DNA of 64,000 nucleotides from Whalleya microplaca (Eukaryota > Ascomycota > Sordariomycetes > Xylariales > Xylariaceae): assembly GCA_022497155.1 (NCBI GenBank), contig MU385734.1, forward strand, positions 434,001 through 498,000, written 5' to 3'. This document shows positions 24,982 to 36,299 of the stretch, piece by piece. Every line of letters starts with the position of its first letter. Positions within the stretch are counted from its first letter, which is position 1. The notes under the pieces are model-generated. The model was not told the origin of the DNA, searched no databases, and saw nothing but the letters and a program-made list of their open reading frames with translations. The translations under genes were made by a program, and so were the position numbers.

Positions 24982-25734
24982 TTATAAGTCTCTCGAAAAA
25001 CCGTTAACGTTGGTACTCATGTAGAATAAAATCATGATCTGAAAGGCTACGACAAGCATTATGGTGATAACGAATTTCTTGAAAAAGACCATTGTTGTGA
25101 TAGCGAGATACTTGGGCCAGCCCATTGGTTTCCATTCCTTTTCAAACCACTTAGAGATCTCTTTCTGGGCCCGAATTTCTTTCGCAGACACTGGGTGATC
25201 GCGATATTGTAAAATCGGCTTTTCGCCTTTTGCGTAGTTGGGGTAGGCCTTGCCATCCGGATAGAATGTGGCTTCTCGTAGCCATTTCTTGAGCTGCCAT
25301 TCTTCAGGCAGTGGGCAGGATCCGGGTTGAAGCTCAACGGCCCGTAATGTGCCACGATCAATGAAGCGCTCTGCGGTGGCTGGACTAAGGGCTCGATGAC
25401 CTTCGACGAAGCTGCAGCCTCGTCTAGACGTCCCTCTATATGCGACGTTCGGGTTGACAATCAATTCCTTTTTAGCCTCGGCGGCAGTCGATATTTCAGA
25501 TTTATTGGATTTTCCGCCTTCAGTACTCATGATGCAAAGGTCGCCGTCGACGATGATATGGGTATTCTCGCCGTGATGAGAGTGCGGCAGGAGGCGATCA
25601 GGGTTGGCAAAGTTGATGTCCTTGTGATGTAGGGTTGCGACAATCGTGTTGGTTCGGACCCATTTCCATCCTGCAGCAACTGCGTCCTGTTCTGGACGAG
25701 TTGCTGGTCTTCCTCGGACATATTTGAACTCCAT
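24982..25734 (-). CDS. Membrane-anchored cupin-like protein, function unknown
   Basis: A single exon encodes 250 aa. Residues about 48-64 (LLPHSHHGENTHIIVDG) fit the first cupin motif, with candidate metal ligands H51, H53 or H54 and E56. The second block (GCSFVEGHRALSP, about 106-118) could be the second strand set of the barrel, with H113 as a further ligand. A single hydrophobic segment at about 217-240 near the C-terminus, preceded by KK, suggests a tail-anchored or single-pass membrane protein. I do not recognise a named family. Cupins of this size range from metal enzymes to binding proteins, so no reaction can be assigned. The gene is alone in an AT-rich island: 2.1 kb on its 3' side and 2.0 kb on its 5' side hold no other gene. 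The frame is intact and uses ordinary codons, so it is likely functional. Confidence 0.65.
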   Translation of the reverse strand: MEFKYVRGRPATRPEQDAVAAGWKWVRTNTIVATLHHKDINFANPDRLLPHSHHGENTHIIVDGDLCIMSTEGGKSNKSEISTAAEAKKELIVNPNVAYRGTSRRGCSFVEGHRALSPATAERFIDRGTLRAVELQPGSCPLPEEWQLKKWLREATFYPDGKAYPNYAKGEKPILQYRDHPVSAKEIRAQKEISKWFEKEWKPMGWPKYLAITTMVFFKKFVITIMLVVAFQIMILFYMSTNVNGFSRDL

Positions 25735-27759
25735 TGTGAATTGTATTTGGGTAACAAGTGATTCAGTAGTAATGTAAATGAAAGAGTCTTGTGAGTCGGT
25801 TGATCCTGTTTCTTGGTCTGATGATTCAAGAGAGCATCTACCTAACCGCCGAGGGAACTATGCTTTTATATAAGTTTTCAATACTTCCATCGAGTCAGTT
25901 GCATTCTACCCTCATCGTGTGGATTCTTCTCAATTCCCATTAGAGATACGAAAGTATTGTCGACAAAGGTGGTAGTGAACCGAGTCTCATTGTTGAATCT
26001 TGTCTCACAAACTCGATCCGAAGATGCGAGATCTCTATTAGTAGAACCTAGTGTAGCGTGATAAGTGACAGTAGGGTTCTACCTAACGTTGCTATACCGA
26101 ATGATATAAGGCTGGAACTTGCTGCTCGATAGTCATTGCCTCATACCTAAAATATTTTAGACTGGGGAGGCAATCTGCGATGAGATGTTTTACATCTTCC
26201 ACGGACATCGATGAAAATAAGAATATGGTCGTATGGGCATGTCATATATAGGCCAAAAGTTTCATTAATCGGATTTCATACTTTCAGTTAAACTCACAAG
26301 AATAAATGTAAAGTTAATGAGCTATTCAAATAAACCTCTATTCTGGATCGACATGGTTACATACTTGAGAGGATATGCAGAGCTCATGAGCTAGTAATAG
26401 CGAAGATATGTTTAGCAGTTTACGACGGTATCCGCAAATATCTTGAGACATTATACTGGAAGAGCAGTCTGGATCTATTCAGGAACATCAGCTGGAATAC
26501 AATCGGAATAAGAGATGGTATAGAGTAGGCTATTACACTAACTACCCACTCCCCGGCCACACACACAGGCGCCCATGCGAGGGGAAAAATGACATTTGCT
26601 TATGTTTTTGGGCACGACCTCTTCATTCATATTCTCAGAGTCTTATGCCCTATGTTTTCGAGGGGTAATCTTCTTTTCATTCGAATTATCATATGTAGTC
26701 ACCGAATCGTGCTAGCTTACACTGGTTCCTGTCTTGTACGCCTCCACCTAAGCCCCCCTTGTGTTATGTAAAGCCACATCAGCAGAGACATTCGTCTACT
26801 ACATAGAATTACACTTGCTATATGGAAGTATAGTATTAGGATTTTTTGTTTGACTTTATATATATATAAACGTTATTTCCGAATAACCTGTTAGTTAGTT
26901 TTTCGTGCAACAACTGTATTATTTAGCTACCTCGTACGTTTGTCTCGTGACATATGGACTTAAATACACTGATATTCCAAGAAATACATATGTTTATGTA
27001 TGTATCGACTTGCTCCAAACCGTTAATGATAACGATATCTCACTATACGGTCCGAGTGCCTGTGATTCAAAAATATCGCTGAGACTCAACTCAAGTCTAT
27101 AAGTCAGCGGGTATTATAATAAAGATCATATTGACAGAACCTTAAACATTGAAGGCTGTGTTCACCGTCTGACTGTGTGTGCTAAGTATAGTTACCGCTT
27201 CCAGATGAACTAACCGAAGTAGGAAAAACTTAAAACTCGGGCCTCGCGCTTCGCAAGCGTGGCCGCTAGTCTAGATTCGTTGGTAAAGGAGTTGGGGTAC
27301 ACTGCGCCAGGGGTCCAGATTAGTGCAGCGCCTCTAATAATAATAAAATCGACAAATCTGACGGATGGCAGCTGAGGACGGAGATCAGCTCGTCGGAGGT
27401 TATCTAGTTGCACTCATGTATCGCAGCGAATATATCAGGAGACAATTATCTAGTTGAACTATGTACCATTTCATAACTACATTAGGAGCTATGGTTATGG
27501 TATATACTCTGTATCTGTATGTTGATGTTCTTAATACTGTTCAGAGCCGTCAATTCCACCATCGGTGCCTATTCCTCCGTGATCCAGTCCCAGCCGAGCG
27601 CTAAAGAACGCTAAAACTCCAGGAAAATGCAAAATCCATGGGGGATGCAAAGAGCCGAGCATGCTATCGTCATGGTATATACAAAAAAACAATAAAAAAC
27701 CTCCCAATAATAACACAATCCAGACGCCTAAGTATGAGTGGCTATGGCTATGGCTAAGG
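25735..27759. other. AT-rich geneless stretch
   Basis: Upstream of the cupin-like gene. No recognisable coding sequence on either strand; the ORFs are short. The composition resembles 22900-24980. Confidence 0.5.
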
Positions 27760-28385
27760 CTATGGTAGAGGAGACGAGTGTGGTGCAAGTTTATTCCTCT
27801 TGACTCTGGCGATGCCGGGATTCCTGACCTTGTGGACGAAGTCGACGATGACATCGTTCTCCTGCACGCCCTGCCCGTTGAAATGTTTCCTGACTACTTT
27901 CGTCAGGTCTTCTTTACTCTGTCGTCGGTATTCTTGTTTTCGAGCCATCGTAGGCGATCGTAGGCCGATGCCTGGTCGCGAGAGCACCCAGTGATGGTAC
28001 GGGTTGGTGAAGGCGGTCGGGGTGGAGAGGAGGTATTTGCGACGGTAGTCGTGCAGCACGTCTCGGTCGAAGGAAGGCCATTGTAGCTGGAAAAAAAGCA
28101 TAATCGTAAGCTGAGCTGATCTGAGACATAGAGGTTCTACTGGCGAGAGAGAGAGAGAGCTAGTCCTACCCCTGGAGCGCTGGCGGGCTGTGACACAGTT
28201 GTGGGTGCGTTCGAGGAGCCGTTGACAGCATTCGGGTCTTGTAATTGTGAACCGGTGGAACTGGCAACACGGCGAAGTTTACCGTTGGAGTGGTGGTTAT
28301 TGGCTCCATGGCCGTTTCGTTCCTTGAGGCTTGCGGTCTCCGACTTGGTGTCGTCGTGGTTTGCTTTCGACTTGGCCGGCGGCAT
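27760..28385 (-). CDS. sap30: Sap30, subunit of the Sin3-Rpd3 histone deacetylase complex
   Basis: Two minus-strand exons, 28170-28385 and 27760-28086, give 180 aa. The N-terminal 72 residues are a hydrophilic, low-complexity leader (MPPAKSKANHDDTKSETAS...). Exon 2 is the Sap30 Sin3-binding domain: LQWPSFDRDVLHDYRRKY, FTNPYHHWVLSRPGIG, SPTMARKQEYRRQSKEDL and VRKHFNGQGVQENDVIVDF. Sap30 bridges Sin3 to the deacetylase and supports transcriptional repression in the nucleus. The intron has a polypyrimidine acceptor (CTTTTTTTCCAG) and joins in phase 0. The start is the first ATG after in-frame upstream sequence with no Sap30 character. A GA-repeat sits just inside the donor side of the intron. The gene is divergent from the fusion gene at 30063. 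Confidence 0.9.
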
Positions 28386-30062
28386 GGTGAGGCGGTCGTG
28401 GATCAAAGAACAGCAACGAGCAACAAATACAATAGGATGGTGGGATTCGGAGGTATCATTCCTAGAATGGCAGAGGTAAAATGGCAAGGCACAGACGACA
28501 GACGCATCTAACCTACAGTAGGGGTTGACAGGTAAAAAGAGAAAGAGAGGAGAAAGAAATCTAGAGTGGTCAGTAGAGTGGTCAGTCGGCGCCCACTCTG
28601 CGCAGGGAATACCAATTTTTAGGGATCCCATGCTATTTTGTTCCCAAAAAGGACCGGCCACCAATGACGACAGTGGAGCCGAATCGAACCACTTGCCGAG
28701 CATCGGACCCTGCATTTTGGGACGCCGCAGGGTGGAGAGACAAAGTATGTATTCCGTACCGCACCCACAATTGCGATAAATGATAAGGTTCAATAGGATC
28801 ATTCTGAGTGGTCCGTGGGCTGTCACGTCAATTCAGAGTCGGAAAGCTTATCATGGCCCAACCCGCCAGCCCTGCCAACCTGCCAACGTCGCTCTTCCAA
28901 GTTGACTTCCTGTCCGACATCCAATCATTGGATGACTAGAACTTTAAAATCTCGACAAGTACCTTAATTAGGGATAGAATATCCCAAATCGGAATTTTTT
29001 TAAGAGCTAGGTACTAGTCACTACTTTGTGGATAGAGTACCACGTGGTATTCATCGTGATACAATTTGCTCAATTAGGCACTTAGTCAAGCGACTCGACA
29101 ATATATGGTACTGAGCTTATGGCAAGCAGTGGCAGAGAACAAATTAAGTAGTTCATTATTCTCCAATTCTCTCTCTAGCCGTGTAAATATTTTCAACAGT
29201 CTGCTGAAAGATTTTGTCTAGAGACTAGGCAAGTCAATCACTAGACTCAGGCATATCGGAGACCGCATGGCTTCCGTTGATTCTACTGTTGTAGAAGTTG
29301 TGTTGGCTACTCAGGCTTGAACAATGCGTTAACAAGTTAGGGAGTGTCATTTTCATTGCCTTCGCCAGACAGTCCGCGAGGTTGACCTTAGAAGTCGTGC
29401 ATAAAGGCGAGAACGTCTGAGAGATAGGCCTAAGGAAAGCATCCACATCGCGCAAACGTCTTGCAAGCATGCAAAGCAGAATCAAATGCGATATGCCAGT
29501 GCCAGGATATATCCCTTCTTCCACTTCTACGGCTATGAAGCGGTGTAGATATCAGCAATGATGGCTCCCGGCATGCCCAACAGCCAGTCACCTTGATAAG
29601 GCCGGTAGGTAAGCGGGAGGTGTAAACGACGAGTGATGCTGCTTTAAGTGTTGCCTACCTAGTCGTATTTCATGATAGCCCGCACATGTCCAGGTGTGAA
29701 GGGTCAGCACCTCTAATGGGGGCGAGGGGCAGATGTCTGCAGCCGTGGGCAAGGCAAAGGGCAAGGCTGATTTGCCCCAGGGGACTCCTGCTTGAGGTCC
29801 GGCTTACCTGAAGTATGTATGTAACCGCAGACACGGGGCAAGGGCGGCAAGTTGCTGATTCCAAACAGATCTCTGGGTGACTCACAAACAGATTTGCGCA
29901 TTTACGCTTCGTGGTAAGGCTGGTGCCAGGCCAACAAAAGGGGGATAAGAATGAGCAATGTCGGGAACGGATTCCACCTTCAACCCAGTTTCACCAGCTG
30001 TCCCTAACACATCTGGATAAATAACCTTGGCACTTCACTATTGGGAGAACGGAGTTGACATA
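28386..30062. other. Divergent intergenic region
   Basis: Promoter region shared by sap30 (-) and the kinase/HAD/PRTase gene (+). An ORF-like extension of sap30 upstream to 28826 lacks domain content. No other gene is seen. Confidence 0.5.
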
Positions 30063-32345
30063 ATGGAGACCAGTTGCGAGGGCTCCGTAAAACTCACGGG
30101 ATCGACAACGGCTTCCATCCAGTTGATCGTATCCAATGCTTCAAAAGCTCCCACGATATCCCAAAAGAAAGCAGCGGTGATAGGATTATACGGAATCCCC
30201 GGTTGTGGAAAAAGCATCTTGTGTAGGTGACAGTTCACTGAAAGAGGCCCCTTTTATATATCATCGTCGCAGTTAGACGGTAGTCAGATTCTCTTCTCTA
30301 TACAAGTGTCGAGTGTACATGGGCTAATCTCAAGCATCGCAGTGAAGCAGCTCAAGCAGGAGCTCGGACAGGAGCACTTTGAATTCTACGAAGGCTCTAA
30401 AGTGATTGCTGCTGTTATACCTGGCGGTTTGCCAGCCTTTCAGGAATTGGATGAATCACAGAGAAGCCATTGGCGTGGTGCTGCCATTGACAAAATCGGA
30501 AAAGAAGCTTCTGACAGCGGCAGAACCGCCATTGTGGCCGGACATATCATGTTCTGGTCAAATGAAGAGAAAATCACTATTACCGCGTATACTGAGAACG
30601 ACCTACGTATATACACAGATATCTTCTATCTAGTCGTCCCTGCAGAGATCATTGCTCAACGTTGTCATGCGGACAAAGAACGAACCCGGCCGCATGTGTC
30701 TATAAAGCATCTACAGCAGTGGCAGAACGCAGAGAAGAGCTTGCTGGTAGATATCTGTCACCAAAATAACATCTCGCTTTCGCTTTGTTATCCATGCCCG
30801 TCCCTGTTGAATGAAATCGCAACCAGACTCCGTGTCATTCACGACTATCCTGAAGAAGAAAACCTGGCTCTCGCCAAACACCAAATTGACAAGAAACTTC
30901 TCGCCCACAATAATCTGCTGGAAACAATCATAGTGCTGGATGGTGACGGGACTTTGGCAGCCGCAGATACTGGGGCATTATTCTGGAAGATGCTCAATGA
31001 TGAGCAGAAGCTTTCTGACCCCTTTCCACTGAAAACACTGTTCAGCAGTCCCTTAGGATACTCCTACGAGGCCTTTCGTCAAGCTGCATCACTTTACGGA
31101 GGCGCAGTAGACAAGCAGGAATTTGAGCCCCATTGCGAACGAGTGGCCTCTGCTGTGACTATGCATCCTGAATTGGTGTCATTGATAAGAGGGGCGCAAT
31201 ATCATGAGCATATCAGCGTAGTCGTTATCACCTGTGGTCTCCAACTCATCTGGGAGAAAATACTGAACAAAAATGGCTTGTCAAAGGTACAGGTAATTGG
31301 CGCTGGGCGCATTGCAGATGGGTTGATTATCACTCCTACCGTGAAAGCTGTTTTGGTAAGACATCTGAGAGAGATATACCGTTTGTATGTCTGGGCGTTT
31401 GGAGATAGCCCGCTAGACCTGCCAATGTTGAAAGAGGCCGATCAAGCAGTTGTCATCGTCGGTCATGAGTCGACCAGAAGCCGATCAATGGAGCCAGACC
31501 TGTCGAATGCTATTGATAATGACAACCTCCGAGCACGCCAAGTGCTCTTGCCATCAACCGTATCGCACCGGCTCGATCCTACAAGACTGCCGGAAGTTCG
31601 GCTCAGAGATTCCAAGTTTATCGCGTCTATCATGGGACGTCGCATTCCACGTCTTACACCGAACATACCTGGTCTGCGTGTCATACATGCGACAGAAAAG
31701 AGTGCGGCAAAGATGCTTATGACCCCAACGCGAGATGCGAGAAATGCTGGCCCAGTGCTGAGAGAGGCTCACCATCGCATTGGTTGGTACTTAGCAACAG
31801 AGTACCTGACGGACGTAGTTGGTCTAGAAGAATACTCGATGCCGCATGTCGAAGGCAACCAAACCACCGGCTTCCGGCTTTGTGAAGAGAAGCGTTTGCT
31901 TATCGTAGCCTTGATGCGCGCAGGCGAAGCCCTGGCATTTGGGATCAACGAGGCATTTCCCCTAGCCAAGTTCCTCCACGGCTTCCATCCTGAAGACATC
32001 GAAACCGAAGGCCACCATTTGACCCACATCCACACCGTGGTACTGGTAGACGCGGTGATCAATAGTGGCAAGACTCTCTCGAAGTTTGTCCACCATATAC
32101 GCAACCTTGATGCGAATATCCCCATCGTGGTCGTCGCCGGCGTTGTCCAGGCCAACGCTATCTCCGGGGGCGAGTACTCCCGGGTTTTCACGAATTGCAA
32201 AAACCTCACCATTGTTGCGCTTAGATTTTCAGAAAACCAGTTTACGGGCAGAGGTGGGACTGATACCGGGAACCGTCTGTTCAATACGACGGATCTACCT
32301 TCACTACCCCTCGAGTCCCAAGCCAACCGTACCGATGATCAATAG
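30063..32345 (+). CDS. Three-domain fusion: P-loop NTPase/kinase, HAD phosphatase, uracil phosphoribosyltransferase-like
   Basis: Two exons, 30063-30222 and 30343-32345, give 720 aa. Domain 1 (about 35-235) begins with Walker A GIPGCGKS (44-51), split by the intron two codons later, and resembles small nucleoside/adenylate kinases. Domain 2 (about 248-440) is a HAD phosphatase of phosphoserine-phosphatase type: DGDGT with D253 and D255, T350 in VVITCG, and GDSPLD with D408 and D412. Domain 3 (about 480-705) is a type I phosphoribosyltransferase resembling uracil PRTase; its PRPP loop is VDAVINSGKT (622-631), with MRAGEAL upstream. All catalytic motifs look intact, so three activities are possible on one chain, plausibly in pyrimidine or nucleotide salvage. 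In domain 3 the loop differs from the usual DPMLATGGS, so its base specificity may differ. The start is the first ATG in frame; the frame is open upstream, but only from a TTG. The junction restores GKSILLKQLKQELG. Confidence 0.82.
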
Positions 32346-32707
32346 AGGACTCGATTTTCCAAGAATTCAGGCTCTAGTACGAGATCTTGCTTTAAGATGC
32401 TGTGAGTTGCCGGTGCGTACAAGTTCTGGATATTGGCTATGAGTGGGGACTTTGAGTCATTCTAGGGGTCTCACGCTGGTTGAGTTGTATGGATATCACA
32501 TTACGTCGACGGTGGTTTTACTTCAAGCCCTTCATCTACATGAACTTGATTACTTTCGTGCCAGGATCCTGGCACGTCTATCGGGTTAGCATACTATCCA
32601 TTTCACCAAGTAGACCTAAGTAGAAGAATCGAGATTATCTTCCAAACATACCACATATGGAATCAAATCCAGACGCTCCTCTCCCTTGCAAAACTGCCAT
32701 TGTCTTT
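32346..32707. other. Short convergent 3' region
   Basis: 362 bp between the stop codons of the fusion gene (+) and the hydrolase (-). It holds 3' untranslated sequence and no separate gene. Confidence 0.6.
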
Positions 32708-33715
32708 TCATAGCGCCGGAGCTGCCTTATCTAACAATGCGTCCACAAGCTCAGCGACAAACACTGGATCATCATTCTGTATAAAGTGTCCACACCCTTT
32801 CGCCGTCACGGGACCATGCGCCCTCCCTTCATCCGTCAACCGAACCAACCCTTCATTATACCTCCTCCACGCCGGGTTCACAAACGCATTCGTGAGGCTC
32901 TTCGGCACGCCCAACGAGCCACGCAGCCCCTCCTCAGCAAACGTCTCCCAATCGTGCTCCACGACCGTGATCCAGGGGCCCTTGCCCCCCTCGGGACCCT
33001 CCACAGGCGGCCGATCGGCATACGGCAGGAGCTCCGCGAAATTCCGCCGGTCCAGGTGTTCCGGGTTCGGCACGGACGGGTGGAACAGCCGGGCGTACTT
33101 CGCGCGCGTCTCGCGCAAGTCCTCGACGCTCACGTCGGGCGGCAGACACCCCGCGTCGAAGTCCGCCGCGTCCGGGTCCGGAAACACCGACACCACGTCG
33201 CTGTTCGCCATGTTGCTGTCGAGGAGCAGCAGCCCCGCCACGGCGCCCGGGTGCGTCTGCGCGTACAGGCGCGCGATCACGGCGCCGATGCTGTTGCCGA
33301 CGAAGACCAGCGTCGGCTGCGGGTTGGGCCTGGGTGACGGCGCTGCGCCGCCGCCGCCTCCCTCCTCCGCGTGCATTTTCTGCGCCCAGATCGCGGACGC
33401 GAGGGCCTCCAGGTCGCGCACGACCTCCCGCAGGTCATGGACGCCGCCGTGCGCGGCGTCCGACGGGTCCGGCGCCGACTCGCCCTGCCCGTACCGGTCG
33501 TACGTCAGGAGCGAGGGGAGATCGGCGCTCCCGCTGTCGATCCAGCGCTGCTCGAGGTGCCGCAGGGTCGGCTGCCAGCTGCTCTGCGGGAGGATGAGGC
33601 CGTTGTGGAAGATGAGCAGGTGGGTTGCGGAGAGGGAGCCCTTCCCGCGCACGAAGTGGTAGGAGAGCGGGGCATCGGGCTTATGGGGGAGGTGGATGAA
33701 CTCGTACTCTGCCAT
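32708..33715 (-). CDS. Alpha/beta hydrolase
   Basis: A single exon encodes 335 aa. The fold is recognisable: LLIFHNGLILPQSSW (oxyanion-side loop, about 33-47), LTYDRYGQGESA (about 70-81), nucleophile elbow GNSIGA with S142, LLLLDSN with D166, and KGCGHFIQNDDP with catalytic-position H310. This arrangement is typical of small esterases, epoxide hydrolase-like enzymes and lipases, but the substrate cannot be read from sequence. There is no signal peptide, so it is probably cytosolic. A glycine run (about 119-123) and a proline-rich stretch interrupt the region before the nucleophile. The gene is much more GC-rich than its flanks, with strong G/C preference at third positions. That also creates a long open frame on the opposite strand, which is a shadow. 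It is convergent with the fusion gene. Confidence 0.85.
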   Translation of the reverse strand: MAEYEFIHLPHKPDAPLSYHFVRGKGSLSATHLLIFHNGLILPQSSWQPTLRHLEQRWIDSGSADLPSLLTYDRYGQGESAPDPSDAAHGGVHDLREVVRDLEALASAIWAQKMHAEEGGGGGAAPSPRPNPQPTLVFVGNSIGAVIARLYAQTHPGAVAGLLLLDSNMANSDVVSVFPDPDAADFDAGCLPPDVSVEDLRETRAKYARLFHPSVPNPEHLDRRNFAELLPYADRPPVEGPEGGKGPWITVVEHDWETFAEEGLRGSLGVPKSLTNAFVNPAWRRYNEGLVRLTDEGRAHGPVTAKGCGHFIQNDDPVFVAELVDALLDKAAPAL

Positions 33716-36020
33716 GTTTTCTGGGGTTTACGCTATAGACTACTGTATATTTGATGGAATGCGATGTTAGGGGTATTGGGATGACTCTGCGACGCACGTC
33801 TCCGACTGTCAGATATAGGGAAATGTCATATGAGGTTCGGTTACGTAGTATATCTCCCCATATCTTCCCATAAGATCAGGTTATTGTCCGTTTGTTCTCT
33901 TTTCCGAAAAGCTCTATGCAAGCTTAGCGCTGGCAATTGGTACCTTTCTCAACATGAGTTGGAGGACAGTGAATTGGAGATGCACCTGCGGTGACCTAAG
34001 CTATATGACTTATACAACTCCACATATCGGTCTGATGAGTATTTATGATATCATCTTTCGTTTCTAATGCCACCTCAAATCTGAAGACCACAATCTTTTC
34101 TTTTCTTTTTGATTATGAAGACGGCACCTCAAATAAGAGACCAGTGTCCTGCTTATTCATTACTAAACGGGTATGTATGTGAGTTAGACATAACTTGTGG
34201 CTCTAAATCATCTACCTACCTAATCCACAATTGAGATTCGGGATTTCTCGCAAACTCGCTTTATTATCAGCAACACCTTGCTTTAATCCATGGGAACAAG
34301 GTTGCTTCGCTAGAAATAGCTCATCATATTAGCTTATAAAGTTTATTCCTAGTTGAACGCAATAGTAGGATACTAGGTTGGCGTTTGTACTTTGAGATAA
34401 CGTTCAATATTCAGCCGTTCTCTAGTCCTTATTGAAATACATGGTTTATGAGACTTGCTTGACTTGAGGTTCAGATATGTAAAACACAGGCGGCCCGGAT
34501 AGATACGCATAATGCTCATGAGATACCTTATACTCTACCACTGGTGTACATAATTCTTGGCCCTCAAATCAGCGCTTCTCGTCTCCCCATATATATTTCA
34601 TCAAGCATTTTCACATGGCCATGTAGGTTAGAGCTGTATCTCCCTTTACCACACTATTCAGTGATTATGAATGTATTTGAGACGTATTGGACCTACCTCT
34701 ATCGAAGGATGTCGATTTCAGGTGGTGAGAGTGGAAATGGGTACTCATCAAGCCCAGAACATTCTCTTAATATGAAGATTACCTAAAAGATGATAACTGG
34801 TAATTGTAGTCTTTCGGGACCTAGTAAAAGAGGACCATTTCTCATTTCTTGAGCTCTTGTTTTGATGTCAGGACTTTGGAGATACCTACGTAATATTCCA
34901 CGCTTCACTGCTATAGTTCTTAAAGCCGCACAAGATAGACAACCCGCTGGCGCCGAAGTGAATAATGGATGTGCCTAAACACACAACAGCAACCAATCCG
35001 AGGGCTTATGATTGATATCTGAAGGTCACACAAGCACAAGGTATATGTAGTCTTAGTCAGAGGAGAGTACGCGTCGCTCTCAAGCCACAACACACATGGA
35101 GCTATGTGATATACCAGCACAATATATGATAGTCCATCGCATACAAAAGCACTACCCACATTATAGGTAAAGAAAATGCCAAAAGTTCCTCCTATTGCCT
35201 GCTACTATCAAATCTAAACTAAAATACACTAAATGGTAGAGTAGCCAGTGCCACTATCGTAGATGGCCCAGTCACTACAATTTGAAGTACCAACACTGAA
35301 GACCTTGACGATGTCCGCCCTTGCCGTCTTTTGGTCCGAATCACACGTCATCTAGGGAATGAACATGCTTACGTCTTACGTCTTCTCGTGGGATTAAATG
35401 TTAGATCGGATGTGAGCGTTGTAGCACAATTGGAATTCCGTTATGCAGTGTGGACTCGTGTGCTTTCTTCCAAGAGCACTCAATCGATTTTCTAGCCCCC
35501 TTTATGTCACGGAATTATCCTATCGGTCCATCATGATGTTGGCTCATCCGTATTATTTGAAGAGGCCTATTGTAATTGGTATAGAAGGAAGTTTGCATGG
35601 TGCTGCGTGATGCCTCGGAAGATATTGAAACGGCGCTCCAAGGATAGGGGGTGAGTGCAAGTTGTATCTCTGGAAGTGTATGTCTATAACAATCAAAACA
35701 GACCAGTTCTCCTGATTGGCGCTGATATCCTACCTAAACCCCGGTTGAATACTTGTCGATTGCATATTACGTACGGAGTTCATGACTAGCGATGTTATAT
35801 GCCTAGGAATCCTAGGCTACCATGACTGCAGGACGTGCAGTAGTACGTACATACTACAATCACCTGGTATAAGGCTGCTGACACAGAAGCCTTCATCTGA
35901 TAACTTGTTCCTGGACAAGGCGCTCTGATGTACAGATCTGGACCTGGATATTCACATGAAAGATAAAATTTAGAACAGTATACATGCGTATTTGAATATC
36001 TTTATAAATAGAACTAGAGC

Positions 36021-36299
36021 TTACGCAGGATCTAGCCTAGTAGCAAACAAGCTGTAAGGCACAAGTGTCAATGCAGAAACCCAGTCAAGACAAGTTACAC
36101 GAAGCCATAGGGACCCGAAGAAGACGATTCTAGATACTCTACCAAAGGTAACATTGGAAATGACAGGTGAAATAGAAAACAACGTAACCAGTATAGTGGG
36201 GGCGTAGGGATACCGTTGAAGTCTACGGGCTAATGGCAGGCCATTGTATCCGGCCATCAAGTTGATTATTCTTATCTTCTCGCTTGTTGAAAAGGGCAT
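36021..36299 (-). pseudogene. Possible fragment of a membrane-protein gene
   Basis: An open frame of 92 codons reads like natural protein: two hydrophobic stretches (about residues 32-48 and 60-85) separated by basic residues. It ends at a GTAAGC donor-like site (complement of 36014-36019). A possible acceptor and continuation lie at about 35870-35951. No family was recognised. The surroundings are decayed, so this may be a relic or chance. Confidence 0.22.

Noticed and set aside
28660..28700. GAATCGAACC, resembling a tRNA B-box on the minus strand
   Set aside because: The flanking bases do not form a T-stem without mismatch, and no A-box or acceptor stem is found at the right distance. A similar hit near 20163 fails in the same way.
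28137..28826. Upstream extension of sap30 to a 229-codon frame
   Set aside because: The added residues resemble translated promoter, and the Sap30 start at 28385 gives a normal N-terminus. The 3' end of that frame also runs into the intron.
32700..33662. 320-codon plus-strand frame opposite the hydrolase
   Set aside because: Antisense shadow of the GC-rich hydrolase, whose sense frame has a complete alpha/beta hydrolase motif set.
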